From Zanthoxylum bungeanum (taxonomy: Eukaryota; Streptophyta; Magnoliopsida; Sapindales; Rutaceae), in assembly GCA_019454045.1 (NCBI GenBank), contig SKCR01029100.1:124001-188000 (forward strand): 64,000 nucleotides of DNA. Direction: 5' to 3'. The position numbers and the translations under genes were made by a program. Positions 32,586 through 44,440 of this stretch are shown here, in pieces (the first letter of the stretch is position 1; every line of letters begins with the position of its first letter). The notes beneath the pieces were generated by a model. That model had not been told where the DNA came from and ran no database searches. It saw only the letters and a program-made list of their open reading frames with translations.

Positions 32586-32599
32586 AAAGTGGGGGCGAC
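32586..32599 (+). other. polypurine tract of Y
   Basis: AAAGTGGGGGCGAC-type run immediately before the 3' LTR at 32600. Confidence 0.75.
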
Positions 32600-35575
32600 T
32601 GTAGGCACTGCATTTTTACACATAAGTCCCTGTGATGAGTCTCATTTTGGAGACACTATATTTTAAGTCACGGAGATCACGGAAAACGGACATCAGAAGG
32701 GGAATTCAGAATAAACAGGTTCACTGTTTTCGTTGGTGCTGCGTTCGTTACTTCGTTCGAACGTAAGGCAGATTTCGGACGTTGGTGCCGCGTTCGATTA
32801 GGCGTTCGAACGGTGTCGGTAATTCTGGTTTTGCTGCTAGCCTCACATTAAGCCCAATTCGCCCAAACCTTGGCCCACACGCCCAAGCCCACTTAAAACA
32901 CATATTTAACACATGGTGAAATCAAAACAAATCTAAAAATCACATACCAAATTAAATAAAATACTTACACAAATTAAAGATATTGCATGCCTAATTAAAA
33001 TCAATCAACAAACTAAATGCCTAATCCAAGCCAATCAAATATTCAACATGCCTAATCCAAGCCAATCAAATCCCTTGCTTTCCTTGTCCAACACCAAATC
33101 ATATCCCTTTTTAATACACAAATCCCTTTCCTTATCAAGCCTAACCCTTTGCCTATAAAAAGAACCATTCACCAACCTTCTCAAGGCTAGCTAGCTCATT
33201 CACAAAAAAAAAGCCTCCTCTCTCCACTCTCTCTAGAGTTCACGCCCATTACAGAAAAAAGAAGAAAAGAATCCCCAACCCTTTTCCCTTAGCTCACATA
33301 CAAAACACAAACAACACACACAACAACCCTTCCCTCACCAACTTAACAAGAACAACACACAGCAGCCCCTAACCCTTGAACAGCCCCTTCACCTCACCGA
33401 AAAACACATCCCAAACAGCCTTAAAACACCCATACAGCAGCCCTAAACACACACATAAAACAGCCCCCGAACCACACCATAACACCACCGAAAATAACAC
33501 CCAAAACAGTAGCCAAAACATCCCAAAAACAGTAACTAAAATACAACAGCAAAACAGTAGCAGCGGCAGCGAATCGGAGTCAAAACAGCAGCAAAAGACG
33601 GAGGATGACGACCCAAAACAGTAAGACAACGAACGAGAGCAGTGAACCAGTGAACCGAAAGAGTTGCGGAGCTTTACCCCTTCCGATCTTCGTGAAACGC
33701 GAGTCCGAGAGACGACTTAAAAGGTTAGACCTGAGGGCACTTTTTCTTTAGTTTATATTCGTTTCTTTTATTATTGAATTCTATTCGCATGAGAGTCGTT
33801 TATGGATGCATGTTGTGGCTTGAATGAAATGGAAGAGTGTCGTCTCTTGTGGTATATAGGATGGAAACCCAGACGTAAATTCCGTAGCCGAATACGAATG
33901 GACGGTAGTGCGGTCTGTACTTGGGACACAACTCCACGTACCACTTGAGTAAACGACACCTTCTCTTGTTTTTTGTTGCTTTGGTTTATTTAATTCTTGT
34001 TATTTAAATTCTGCATGTTGTCTATTCCCGTATGATGCGATCGAGTGCATGGGCTTAGTAAGTGTGATGAAAGGTTCCCTAATTGGAGGGTTAAAATCCT
34101 TCACCACGATGCTCTGCCGCACCAATTGATGTGTGTTCGGTTGAATGCGAAATACGTTCAATCGGACATACTTGGTTTGATATGATTGTCTTTATTTTCG
34201 TATGCATGATTCAACCGAGCGCATGGGCTTAGTAAGTGCGATGTGAGATCCCATATGGGGAGGGGCTAAAGCCCTTTACCACGAGGCTTTGCCGCGCCGG
34301 TTGAAGTGTGTTCGGTTGGATACAAGATACATTCAATCGGGCACACTATGTTTAATATTATTGCTTTTCATTCTATGTATGCATGATTCAGTCGAGCGCA
34401 TGGGCTTAGTATGTTGGTCTAAAGGTCCTCTCTTTGAGAGATCAAGAGCACCAAAAGGCCACCTTTACGGCAGTACTTCGCCACGCCCCCTTTATTTTGT
34501 CGTTTATGTATTGCGTCCCATTTCATGCATCAGGTCTGTTCCCGTTCGAACGCGTTTATGAACGCAACTCGAACGCGCATGTATTTTGCCTTGGCATGCA
34601 TCAGGCCTTACTTATGTTCGAACGCGTTCACAAACGCCATACGAACGTGAGCATTCTGTTTCATTTCCGTTCGAACGCGTTAACAAACGCCCCACGAACG
34701 TGAGTATTCTGTTTCATTTCCGTTCGAACGCGTTCACAAACGCTACACGAACGTGAGTATTCTGTTTCATTTCCGTTCGAACGCGTTAACAAACGCCATA
34801 CGAACGAGAGCATTCTGTTTCATTTCTGTTCGAACGCGTTATCAAACGCCATACGAACGCGAACCTTCTATTTACCGTTCGAACGCGTTTACGAACGCTA
34901 CACGAACGCGCACCCACTGAACTGAGTCCTCTTCATTAGATTTCATGCATAGTTTTCTTAGTAGCTATCCCCACATGTATGAATACAAATATATTAATGC
35001 ATTACAATCCATATGCTTATGTCATGATAACATTTTAGTATTATTTCTTGCGGTATATCGGATGGAAACCCAGACGTAAATTCCGTAGCCGATTCCGAAT
35101 GGACGGTAGTGCGGTTTGTACTTGGGATACAATTCCACGTACCACTTGGAAAAGTGCCCATATGTGTACTTGTATGGTTAATATGTGTGCTTGTGTTTTC
35201 CTGAATGTAATATGCAAATGAAGTTGTATGTTTGTTGCTATTTTGATATATGTTAAGCATGCAATTTTAAATGTGAGATATATGTGAAATGTGTGCATAA
35301 GTTTTATTTTGCATGTGAGAATTTAGAAGCATGATACTCTTGGAAATAAGTGTTATTTAAGCTTGATTAAATTATTACATAAATCATTTCATTACAAGTG
35401 ACATAAGTAAGGGACCATTCCGAACCCAACGGTTTGAGGTCTTCCCTTGCGAGGGGTGAGTGCGGCCTTAAACCTTTATCCCGGTTCACACCGGGTGGCG
35501 ACTCCATGTTATCTAGTACTTCCCAACTAGTGCCGCGAGCCTAGAAACGGCGTCGCCCAGGTCCTGTTGTCCACA
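32600..35575 (+). mobile_element. Y: 3' LTR
   Basis: Near-identical copy of 25196-28169 (2976 bp). It ends TTGTCCACA where the 5' LTR ends TGGTCCACA. The internal repeats are kept in full. Confidence 0.92.
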
Positions 35576-35580
35576 ATTAT
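35576..35580. repeat. target-site duplication ATTAT, right copy (Y)
   Basis: Partner of 25191-25195. Counting only one copy puts the two halves of C pol back in the same reading frame. Confidence 0.9.
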
Positions 35581-36148
35581 CTTCACTCGGTACCTTGCAC
35601 ACGACAATATCCCCTCGCGACATAATCTCTCGAATGATGTGGTACTTCTGTTCCACATGCTTTGACTTTTGATGCGCCCTCGGTTCCTTTGCTTGGGAAA
35701 TGGCTCCAGTATTATCACAGTATAATAGAATCGCATTCTCGATACTTGGGACAACTCCCAATTCTGTGATAAAGTTCCTAATCCATACAGCTTCCTTTGC
35801 AGCTTCAGAAGTTGCAATGTATTCCGCCTCTGTGGCGAAATCTGCTGTTGACCCCTATTTGGAACTCTTCCAGCAAACTGCACCTTCGTTAAGGGTAAAG
35901 ACAAATCCAGATGTAGACTTTCTATCATCGAGATCTGATTGGAAGTCGGAATTCGTAAACCCGTTAACTTGCAGTTCACTTCCTCCATATATTATCAACT
36001 TATCCTTAGTACCTTTAAGATACTTCATGATATGTTTAATGGCCATCCAATGGTCATTTCCTGGATTGGACTGATATCTACTAGTTACGCTAACAGCGAA
36101 ACTGATATCAGGCCTAGTACATAACATGACATACATTATGCTACCCAA
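35581..36148 (-). pseudogene. C: RNase H region of pol
   Basis: On the minus strand: TRPDISFAV and the MKYLKGTKD segment (36148-35855), then YCDNTGAISQAKEP and HVEQKYHIIREI (35761-35581), typical of the copia RT/RNase H domain that degrades RNA in the RNA/DNA hybrid. A frameshift separates the two parts near 35850. The last ~30 codons lie beyond Y at 25098-25190. Confidence 0.85.
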
Positions 36149-37009
36149 ACAGGAAGCATAAGGTTGGTTAGAAATTCTAACATTCTCATCTTCTGTTTAT
36201 GGACTCATCTTCTTCGAAAGATGAATCCCATGTCTGAACGGTATGTTTGCTGTCTTACAGTTACCAAAATTATACCGTTCCAAGATCTTATCTATGTACG
36301 TTGATTGGGATAACCCAATCAGCTTCCTTTGTTTATCTCTATAGAGTTTTATCCCTAAAACATAGGAAGTTCCTCTCAGGTCCTTCATGGAGAAATTCTT
36401 ACAGAGATATGCTTTGACTCCTTGTAACATCCTTATATCATTCCCAATGATTAGGATGTCGTCAACATAGAGGACTAAAAATACTACCATGCTCCCACTG
36501 GCCTTCTGATACACACAGGATTATTTCGTATTCTTGAGAATATTAGACGATCTAATAATCTCGTCGAATCGAAGATTCCAACTTCGTGAAGCTTGTTTAA
36601 GTCCATAAATGGACTTCTTAAGCTTACATACCATACCCGAGTTTTCGTTGGACGCAAAACCTTCCTACTGTTCCATATAGATTTCTTCATCAAGAAATCC
36701 ATTTAGAAAAGCCGTTTTGACATCCATTTGCCAAATCTCGTAATCATGATACGCAGTTATAGAAAGCAAAATCCTAATAGACTTAAGCATTGCTACTGGC
36801 AAAAAAGTTTCATCGTACTCGACGACAGGTCGCTGCGTGTAACCTTTTGCTACCAGTCGGGCCTTGTAAGTTTCAACCTTACCGTCAGGCCCGCACTTCC
36901 TCTTCTAAACCCATTTACAACTGATAGGAACAATTCCTTCGGGAAGCAGAACCAAGTCCTAAACTTGATTCTCATGCATTGAGTATAACTCTGATTTCAT
37001 GGAACTTTG
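36149..37009 (-). pseudogene. C: reverse transcriptase region of pol
   Basis: On the minus strand the copia RT is nearly complete: CKWV near the start, YKARLVAKGY, YDETFLPVAMLKSIR, QMDVKTAFLNG, KKSIYGLKQASR, and the catalytic YVDD at 36458-36469 followed by ILIIGNDIRML and NFSMKDL. Several stops and frameshifts interrupt it (for instance TAG after IYMEQ near 36675 and after the first KWV). It is inactive but young enough that each block can be read. Confidence 0.88.
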
Positions 37010-38104
37010 TCATTTCACGGAGTCGATGTCCAACATCGATTCTCTATAGGTAAAAGGATCAGTCTCTTCAACTAAGAAAATATCGAGACTCTTTTCTTGT
37101 ATCAAATACAAGCATTCATGAGGTCTAGATACCCTTTGTGATCTACGGAGTGTGTGTGTTGAAGGTTCTTCATCTACTTGAATCTCAGTTTCCTCCGTTG
37201 GTTCGTTGTTTTCAGGTTGGACTTCATCAAGTTCAATCTGTCTATGATTACCACCTTCTGATAAAAATTCTACTTCTAGAAATCTTGCGAAGCGAGCTAC
37301 GAACACATTTCGATGCTCGGTATCATAGAATAGATATCCCCTCGTGTTCGAAGGATATCCAACAAACCTAAATTTTTGCCCTCGAGGCGAAAGCTTATCC
37401 TGCTGAGTCATCCTGACATAGGCAGGATAACCCCAAACCTTAATATAACTAAGATTTGGTCTCCTACCGGTCCATATCTCATATGGAGTCGTAGGTACAG
37501 CTTTTGAAGGAATCTTATTCAAAAGATGTGCAGCTGTTAAAAGAGAGTAGCCCCATAAGTAATAGGGCAAATCTGTAAAACTCAACATTGATTGGACCAT
37601 ATCCAATAAAGTCTGATTTCTCCTCTCAAACACTCCATTGTGTTGTGGAGTACCTGGAGGAGTATATTGAGCGAGAATCCTATTCTCCTTCATATAATCC
37701 ATGAACTCACTACTCATATATTTGCCGCCTCGATTAGATCGAAGGCATTTAATATATTGACCAGTCTATTTTTCTACTTCATTTCGGAACTCTCTGAACT
37801 TTTCAAAGGTTTCTGATTTATGTCGCATCAGGTAGACATAACCTTACCGTGACAGATCATCGGTAAAGGTAAAGATGTATGAATAACCACTGTGAGCAAT
37901 TTGACTTAGTGGACCACATACATCAGAATGTACGAGTTCCAGTAAGTTAGTGGCGCGGTATCTAACACCAGAAAATGGGGCTTTGGTTATCTTACCCTGA
38001 ATACACGATTCACAAGTTGGATAAGATTCAATGGTGAGATCTGATATCAAACCATTCATAACCAATTGGGTAAGGCGTGTAACGCCTATATGACCTAGCC
38101 GCAT
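37010..38104 (-). pseudogene. C: integrase region of pol
   Basis: In one frame on the minus strand with two stops (TAA at 37844-37846, TAG near 37767-37769). It contains CESCIQGK (zinc-binding end), VHSDVCGP (first catalytic Asp), and GTPQHNGVFERRNQTLLD (catalytic Glu in FERR). The middle Asp of the DDE triad reads Asn (LRSN near 37733), which alone would abolish strand transfer. C-terminal motifs TPYEIWTGRRP and FVGYPSNTRGY are intact. The tail to 37010 is an acidic linker leading to RT. Confidence 0.88.
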
Positions 38105-38152
38105 ATACCAAAGTTCAGTATTATTAACAACAAGTAAACTACGTTTATTAAC

Positions 38153-38677
38153 TCATGTATTCAAAATATCTTTTGAAGTATGCAATTTGTAATGAACATG
38201 ATCATTTGGACAACAAAGGATCTGAATATTTCGTTTATCATATAAATACAAAGAACATTTCTTAATATTAATACGATAACCTTCTGTATCTAATATAAAA
38301 AGAGATATAATATTAGCTACATATCCTGGTACAAGGTAGCAGTCATACAACAAAAGTTTCCCATTCGGCAAAGAGATCTCGCATACTCCCACTACAACTG
38401 CATCCAGAGAGTCTCCACTCCCAAAGAGCAACTGCATCTCTCCAGGCTTCAGTTTCTTACTTTCCTTCAGCACCTGCAACGAATTGCAAATGTGAACAGG
38501 ACAAGCAGAATCTAAAATCCAGTTGAATGTTACAACTTCACAAGCTAGTGAGATATCAATAACTGGAAAAATAAACGTACCTGATGTAGATGGTTTCTCT
38601 CTCCTTATCTGGGCGATGTAGTCAGGACAGTTCCTTTTTCCAGTGCCCGACTTTGCTGCAATGATGGCATTTGTCAT
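38153..38677 (-). pseudogene. C: protease and GAG-pre-integrase region
   Basis: On the minus strand a 174-codon open stretch with the protease site WILDSACPVHIC (D-S-A where D-S/T-G is usual; copia proteases vary here), LPNGKLLLYDCYLVPG, and the start of the GAG-pre-integrase domain. It overlaps the gag end in another frame at the zinc knuckle. A frameshift separates it from the integrase block. Confidence 0.85.
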
Positions 38678-39430
38678 CGGAAGCCCTATTGGGCTTTGCT
38701 ATCTTTCCCTTCGGTTGAGAACCAAAACCCTTCTTCTTCTTCACTTTCGTCTTCTTTCCCTTTGACCAGGTCTGGGAAGAAGCAGAAAGTGAAGTAGGTT
38801 TCGGAGGGCGAGTCGGTACCCCATTCATTAGGTCATCTTCCACCGTGATCAGCATCCTATACAACTCATGGTAGGTACATATAATCCCATTCATGTTGAA
38901 GTACATCACGAATTGGCGATATGAAGCTGGGAGCGAACCAATAATGACACTCCTACCGAGAATTTCATTCAGAGGGAGATTATGTTGCCTCAGTTGATCG
39001 ATCAAATCGATCATGTGAAGAACATACAACTCACAGCTTGCCCCTCGTTCAGTCGCGCATGGAATAGTTCCATCACAACTTTGTGAACAACGATTTGTTC
39101 TTGGTTCATAAACGATTCTCTTAATCGCATCATCATACTATACAAATCTGACATGCCATAGTATTATTTCTTGAGTCACGGTGTCAGCGAACTTAAGATG
39201 TATGATTTAACTTTTAAATCATCATCTTTCCAAGCTTGGAAAACTTGGTGTTCCTCAAGTGTTGCATCCTCAGACACAGCAAGACACAGCAGACCCTCAA
39301 GAACATATCCCAACTTCTCGAAATCAAGGACAATCCTTAAATCCAAATCCCAATCGGTGAAGTTCTCAACGCCTTTGAGTTTTTTCGTATCCAACATACG
39401 CGCAAACTGATTAGAAGATGGTGCCGCCAT
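38622..39430 (-). pseudogene. C: gag
   Basis: Starts MAAPSSNQFARML at 39430, then FTDWDLDLRIVLDFEKLGYVLEG, the typical copia gag N-terminus. After a stop at 39176-39178 and a frame change it continues with LNEILGRSVIIGSLPASY, a lysine-rich stretch, and the zinc knuckle CHHCSKVGHW. A one-base shift in the knuckle moves the final Cys (KRNC) into the next frame. Gag would form the particle and bind RNA; it is broken here by at least two lesions. Confidence 0.88.
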
Positions 39431-40165
39431 CGCACATAGATCACGAAAAATGGTTAGCAGATGAAAAACAGTTTCATATAATAACTAAAACATTAACTAG
39501 ATCATGGATTTTTAATCTAAAAATGCCTCTCCAACTAAATCATGCAAAACTGTAATCCTCAAACAGAATACAAAGATTTAATAATTAAATTAAATACAAA
39601 TAGTGAAAGGTGGATCCCATGAATATATTTCAGCTCACAGCAGTGGCACGGTCTCGCCTACGTATATTCATCAGGTAGACAACTCATTGTCAATCACCCA
39701 ATAGTGACTCCTGGATTTCCGGTCCTGGTCGTTTCTCGTTGTGACAGCTTTGGCACATTCACAAGGAGACGTACCAAGGTTAAACTCGTCAATGATAAAC
39801 TCAAGCTACTTGCGTAACCCTGACAGCTTTGGCACGTTCAGGATTCCGATTTCGCTTGAATTTATCTAGTATCTAATATACATCCAGTATAAATAAATTT
39901 CTATCGGCTACACCCTAACAGCAGTGGCACGGTCTCAGATGTAGTCACAGAAAAATATTCATAAACCGTATTGACAAGACGGACCATGTAATATGCATCA
40001 AATACATAATTCGCATAAAACCTTATTATTTAGGGATTTTCCGCAAAAGATGATTTTTACTTTATTTGATCAGATTAAATAAACACATGCATGCATCAAG
40101 TAAAGATTAAATTAAACATTGAATTTAAAAGGGATAATCATATTAGGGTGTTCAGAATCATACTC
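39431..40165 (-). other. C: leader with paired short repeats
   Basis: No gene. CAGCAGTGGCACGGTCTC occurs at about 39648 and 39919, and TGACAGCTTTGGCAC at about 39744 and 39822, nested one pair within the other. Confidence 0.65.
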
Positions 40166-40177
40166 GCTCTGATACCA
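40166..40177 (-). other. primer binding site of C
   Basis: TGGTATCAGAGC on the minus strand, three bases inside the LTR; matches the initiator tRNA-Met primer site. Confidence 0.85.
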
Positions 40178-40180
40178 TTT

Positions 40181-42589
40181 TGTTGGAGTTTTATGGCGAA
40201 AATCCGATAAGGCGGCAGAATCGCGGAAAATCAAAATTTTCCGATTTCAAAATTTTTCTTTGATCAATTAAATAAAATTATTTATCTAATTATCCAATTA
40301 TTAAATTCTGAAAAAAATTACACAAGAGATCAAATTTCTTGGTAAATACCGAATTGCCCCACAACTTTGCAAATTGATCATTTTAGTCCAAAAATTGTCA
40401 AATATAATTTTGGATGATTCTAAATCATTTTTAAAATGATTTCCAACAAGTCCAACTCATCAAAATCAGATTGCAACCAAATCCCGAAATTTTGTCTAAT
40501 TACCGTGAGCACCCCCAATTTTCGGTTAATTACAATTTAGTCCCTTTTTGTTCAAAACATGCCAAGATCAAATCCAATCAACCCAAAATCTTACATGCAT
40601 CATATACACTCTATAATACATCACATATATGAAAATCCTCAAATTTGGAAGGGCTTAATAACCCTAAATTTACAATTTCATCAAATTGACCAATATTACC
40701 AAATCGTTAAAATCCAACACTTTAATCCATTCTTTACCACACAAAACAAGTCTCACCACTTTTAAATAACTCTAGAATAATTATAGGTCACCAAGGAGTG
40801 GCTCAACAACTCTATAATGGCAACATGATTATCAAATAATCAAAAGAGAGCCATTGAAACCATTTTAAGCTCACTTTATAACCATACATGCATACATCTT
40901 TCTTTCAAGTTCATAATCAATTAAAACACAAACTATAAGTAAAGAGACAACATCAAAGCAGCACAAGATGAATCTATGCATGTTAGAAATATTTTTCATG
41001 TTGGAAGATTTGAAAGAAAACTTACAAATGCTAAAGATTTCCAAGCTTTTCTTTTTTTCTCCAAACTTTTCTCTCAACTACTTTTGTGTTTGTTTTTAGA
41101 CTTATGAAACCCTTAACCTAATGAAAATGAAACAAAACAATATATACCTCACATTTTTTCCCTTGGCCGAAAATGGTGTGTATATAAATATCTAGATATT
41201 AATTTTTGTTTCAATTAAAGCTTTATCAACTTGTTTTGTAAATCATTACACCTTTAATGAATTATTCAACAAGTCAAAAAAAGCAACTAAAGTCATTTAA
41301 TAAAATATCAAAACTTAAGATATTTATATTTTTAATTAATTTAATTATTTAACAATTAAATAATTAAATGATTATTTAAATACAAATATATTAAATATAT
41401 TAAATATACGTATTATATTTACATTAAATATCAAATACATATATATTTATGATATTAGTCAAATATCTCAATTTGACAATTAATTAATGTGTATTTGATA
41501 AAATCTATCATTAAATACAAATACACAAAAATTAGGAAATGACTATTAGGTCCCTTCGCATGTATTTTTTGTTTAACTTTAAATGACTTATAAGTAATCA
41601 GTATTATTCATAAATGTTGCCCTAGTGCTCTACGAGTATATCTCATTAGTGAGACTCTCTAGATTCAGGCATATCCATCATGAAATCCAATTTCGTGTCC
41701 ATAATTTACCCACCCGTAAATTATGACGACCACGGGTAAAATCGTTGAATCATATAGGTCGAGGTCATGGCATATGTATAATTCCTCTGTCACAGGTATC
41801 CGGATATATCCCAGAGATATAGATGTAAACGTCAAATCTCTATAGGGATAATCTTGTCGACGTCTCTATTAGCAATCTCAAAAAGAACACTTAGAATTGA
41901 CTTCTAAAGTGTACCACGGGCCCAAGGTTTTTATCTGATTGCTAATCATAAATGGACTACCTATACTCTGTACACATAACTGACGGATCTTATCTCGACA
42001 TATACAGGACACCCTGAGGATCTATCCACACCCAACGAATAGGCGGAGGTCTGATCTAAATAGATTGGTGACGTGACTGCCATCTAAGTATGGAAGATGT
42101 CTCATGTGCTCACAGTGGTATCTCAAGTCGAAGAATCACAAATGCTACTCAACCCGAGAAGATTCGTATTGACGTTGGTGTACCATCCATTAAGAATCTT
42201 CGGTGAGTCGTTCAGTGTTTATCCGCTATAAACACCTACACGTCTATACGAGTCTCCAAGACTCATGGTTCATTGAGAAACCATTGGAATCATATATTCT
42301 AATATATGACATGTACCGGTCTCAACGGGTTTACTATACTGACCAAGTAGTGTAAACCTTGACCATGATCTGTCTAAAAATGACAACGTCATGATACAAC
42401 TCAATGTCAGTTGCGACGCTTTTGCAACAGCATCATGACTAATCATCCTAAGGTAAATTACGTATTTACCATGTAAGAAGATATATTATATTATAGAAAC
42501 TGCTCATTTTATTCATAACAAAACGTTTTACAATAGTATTTTCAAGGAAATACAATAGGGAATTGGCGCTCTGAGCACCAACCCCAATA
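40181..42589 (-). mobile_element. C: 5' LTR
   Basis: About 2.41 kb from TGTTGGAGTT to CACCAACCCCAATA. The inner end is confirmed by the primer site and the outer end by the stub at 24979-25081. Read on the minus strand the outer terminus is TATTGGGG here but TGTTGGGG in the stub, so the terminal TG has mutated to TA. It contains a TATA box and a conserved GTTGCCCTAGTG block also found at 43060. Confidence 0.82.
41138..41146 (-). promoter_or_regulatory. possible TATA box of the C LTR
   Basis: TATATATTG on the minus strand, just downstream of TTTCGGCCAAGG. The opposing fragment at 43605-43634 has the same order (TTTTCGGCCAAGG, then TATATAAAT). Confidence 0.45.
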
Positions 42590-43190
42590 TTTTTGTATAT
42601 CAATTTTCCCTTTGGCCGAATACTTCACAAAATTAAATAATAAATTTTAATTTTTTTCCAATTTCCATTGGCACACATTTTGCTTTAATAAAGTAAACAC
42701 TTATCTTTAATAAAGCAAACCAAAATGTGTTCCAATGGTATCATGTCATTTTCAAGCTTAATAAAGCTAAAATCATTTCAAAAGATATTTACTTTATTAA
42801 TTAATTAATTTATTTAAAAATTAAATAATAAATATAAATATCTTAAATATATGTATTATATTTACATTAAATATCTCAAATACATATATTAATGATATAT
42901 GTCAAATATCACAAATTGATATTTTATTAATGTGTATTTAATAAAATCAAATATTAAATACAAATACACATTACTTCGGAAATGACCGATAGGTCCCGAT
43001 TACATGTATTTTTCGTTTAACTGTTAAACGAGTTATAAATAATCAATATTATTCATAGCAGTTGCCCTAGTACACTACGAGTATATTTCATTAGTGAGAC
43101 AAATTATAGACATGGAAATAGTTTCCGTGACAGATAAACTTGAACCTAGAGAGTCCCACAATATAAAGTCTACTCGTTGAGCACTTGAGC
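42590..43190 (-). mobile_element. older C-like LTR fragment, minus orientation
   Basis: Diverged copy of 41160-41690: it shares CCCTTTGGCCGAA, the TTAAATA-rich stretch, ATAGGTCCC, GTTGCCCTAGT and CTACGAGTATAT. Element C therefore inserted inside an older LTR of a related type. Confidence 0.7.
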
Positions 43191-43194
43191 AATT

Positions 43195-43224
43195 AATTAT
43201 GGATAATTCGGATTATTCATAATT
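43195..43224. repeat. imperfect palindrome at the turn between opposing LTR fragments
   Basis: Arms of 13 bp with one mismatch (AATTATGGATAAT against ATTATTCATAATT) around TCGG. It sits where the orientation of the flanking LTR-like sequence flips. Confidence 0.65.
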
Positions 43225-44440
43225 TACACATGTGTATTAAATAATGTGTATTTGTATAATGATCAATTAGATTTTGACACTTATTATTAATTAATTAATT
43301 ATTTAATTATTAATCATGATAAATGGAAGAATATTCTTCGAATCTTTTTCCATATACTTATTTTATTTTTTAATAATTAAATGAATTAATATATTTGTTA
43401 ATTAATTTATTTTAATTAAAAATATTACTTGGAATATTCTTGATTTTTTGGCCAATTTTAATTGGCCATTCCATGTGTTTTTGACACATATTTTTTTATT
43501 AAAAAAAATATCAAAAAAAATATCTTATTCGGATAAGATCAAATGGTGTCAAAAATTATGGCCACAAAAATTATTATTTTTTGTTGAAAAATTACCCAAT
43601 TTTCGGCCAAGGCAATAAAATATATAAATGGAACTTGTTTCCATTTTGCAAGCTTTTTAGCCACTTCTCATGCATTGAGAACAAAAAGAAAAAAAGGGGT
43701 TAGGGTTAATAACAAAGCAACAACACCAAGGAAGAAGAAAATTGAAGAATTTTTTTATTTTTTTTTTTGGAAAAGGTTACAAGAAAATTGAAGAAATTGG
43801 AATTTGAATTTAGGTAAAATTAAATTCTTAATTTCTATTTTCTTAATTTTATTTCCTAAGCATGCGAAGTATGTATGAGATATGTATATTGCATGTTTTA
43901 TGTACATATGTATTTTGAATATATATTGGGTGCAAAATTTGGTGTTGGTTGTGTAATTAACCTTAATAGTTTTCTTTATTAAGCATGTGTTAAAGATTAA
44001 TTAGTGAATTAATCTAAAAATTTTAATTGTCATTTTAGAGTGTTGTTGCCACTGAAATGTTGCTTAGAATTATTCTTGGAACTTTATATTGTGGTGATTA
44101 ATTTTGGTGTAAATTAATTGGATTAATTTAGTGAATAAATTGAATTTTCGCATGACAAAATGGACAAAAAACAGTTTATGGATCAGATCTAGTTTCATTT
44201 GTTAAACCATAATATTTTTCATGGAAAAGTATGTTATTTGGAAGATTTTAGATGTGTATTGGGTGGTGGATTACTTACGGAAATTGTTCCGAGCGAAAAT
44301 GCGAGAAAACGGTGAAATTCGCGTCGAAACGCACTCGCCGTGTCACGACTGTCCAAACCGTGAACGAGGCACTGTTTGGGCAGCCCAAGGGCTGACCGGC
44401 CACTGTCCAAGTGACCGGGTTGGCCCAACCGTGAACGGGT
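43225..44440 (+). mobile_element. degenerate LTR-like sequence, plus orientation
   Basis: Promoter-like order TTTTCGGCCAAGG then TATATAAAT (43605-43634), followed by an A-rich leader like that of the C LTR but reversed. The last 200 bp are GC-richer and contain a repeated CCGTGAACG segment (44358, 44430). An open frame at 44221-44466 runs across the junction into D and is not convincing. No gene recognised. Confidence 0.5.

Larger units (their letters stand above)
25196..35575 (+). mobile_element. Y: gypsy-like LTR element with gag only
   Basis: 10,380 bp: LTRs of 2974 and 2976 bp (25196-28169, 32600-35575), a Tat/Ogre-like primer site, a leader, one open gag gene, a long tandem-repeat region and a polypurine tract. 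The target repeat is ATTAT. No protease, integrase or RT is present, which fits the class of gag-only terminal-repeat elements (TR-GAG) that need pol from elsewhere. The LTRs differ at about 1% of sites by eye, so it is the youngest or among the youngest insertions here. Confidence 0.92.

Noticed and set aside
37138..37371. Plus-strand frames at 35700-36124, 36728-36982 and 37138-37371
   Set aside because: All are antisense shadows of the RT, RNase H and integrase of C.
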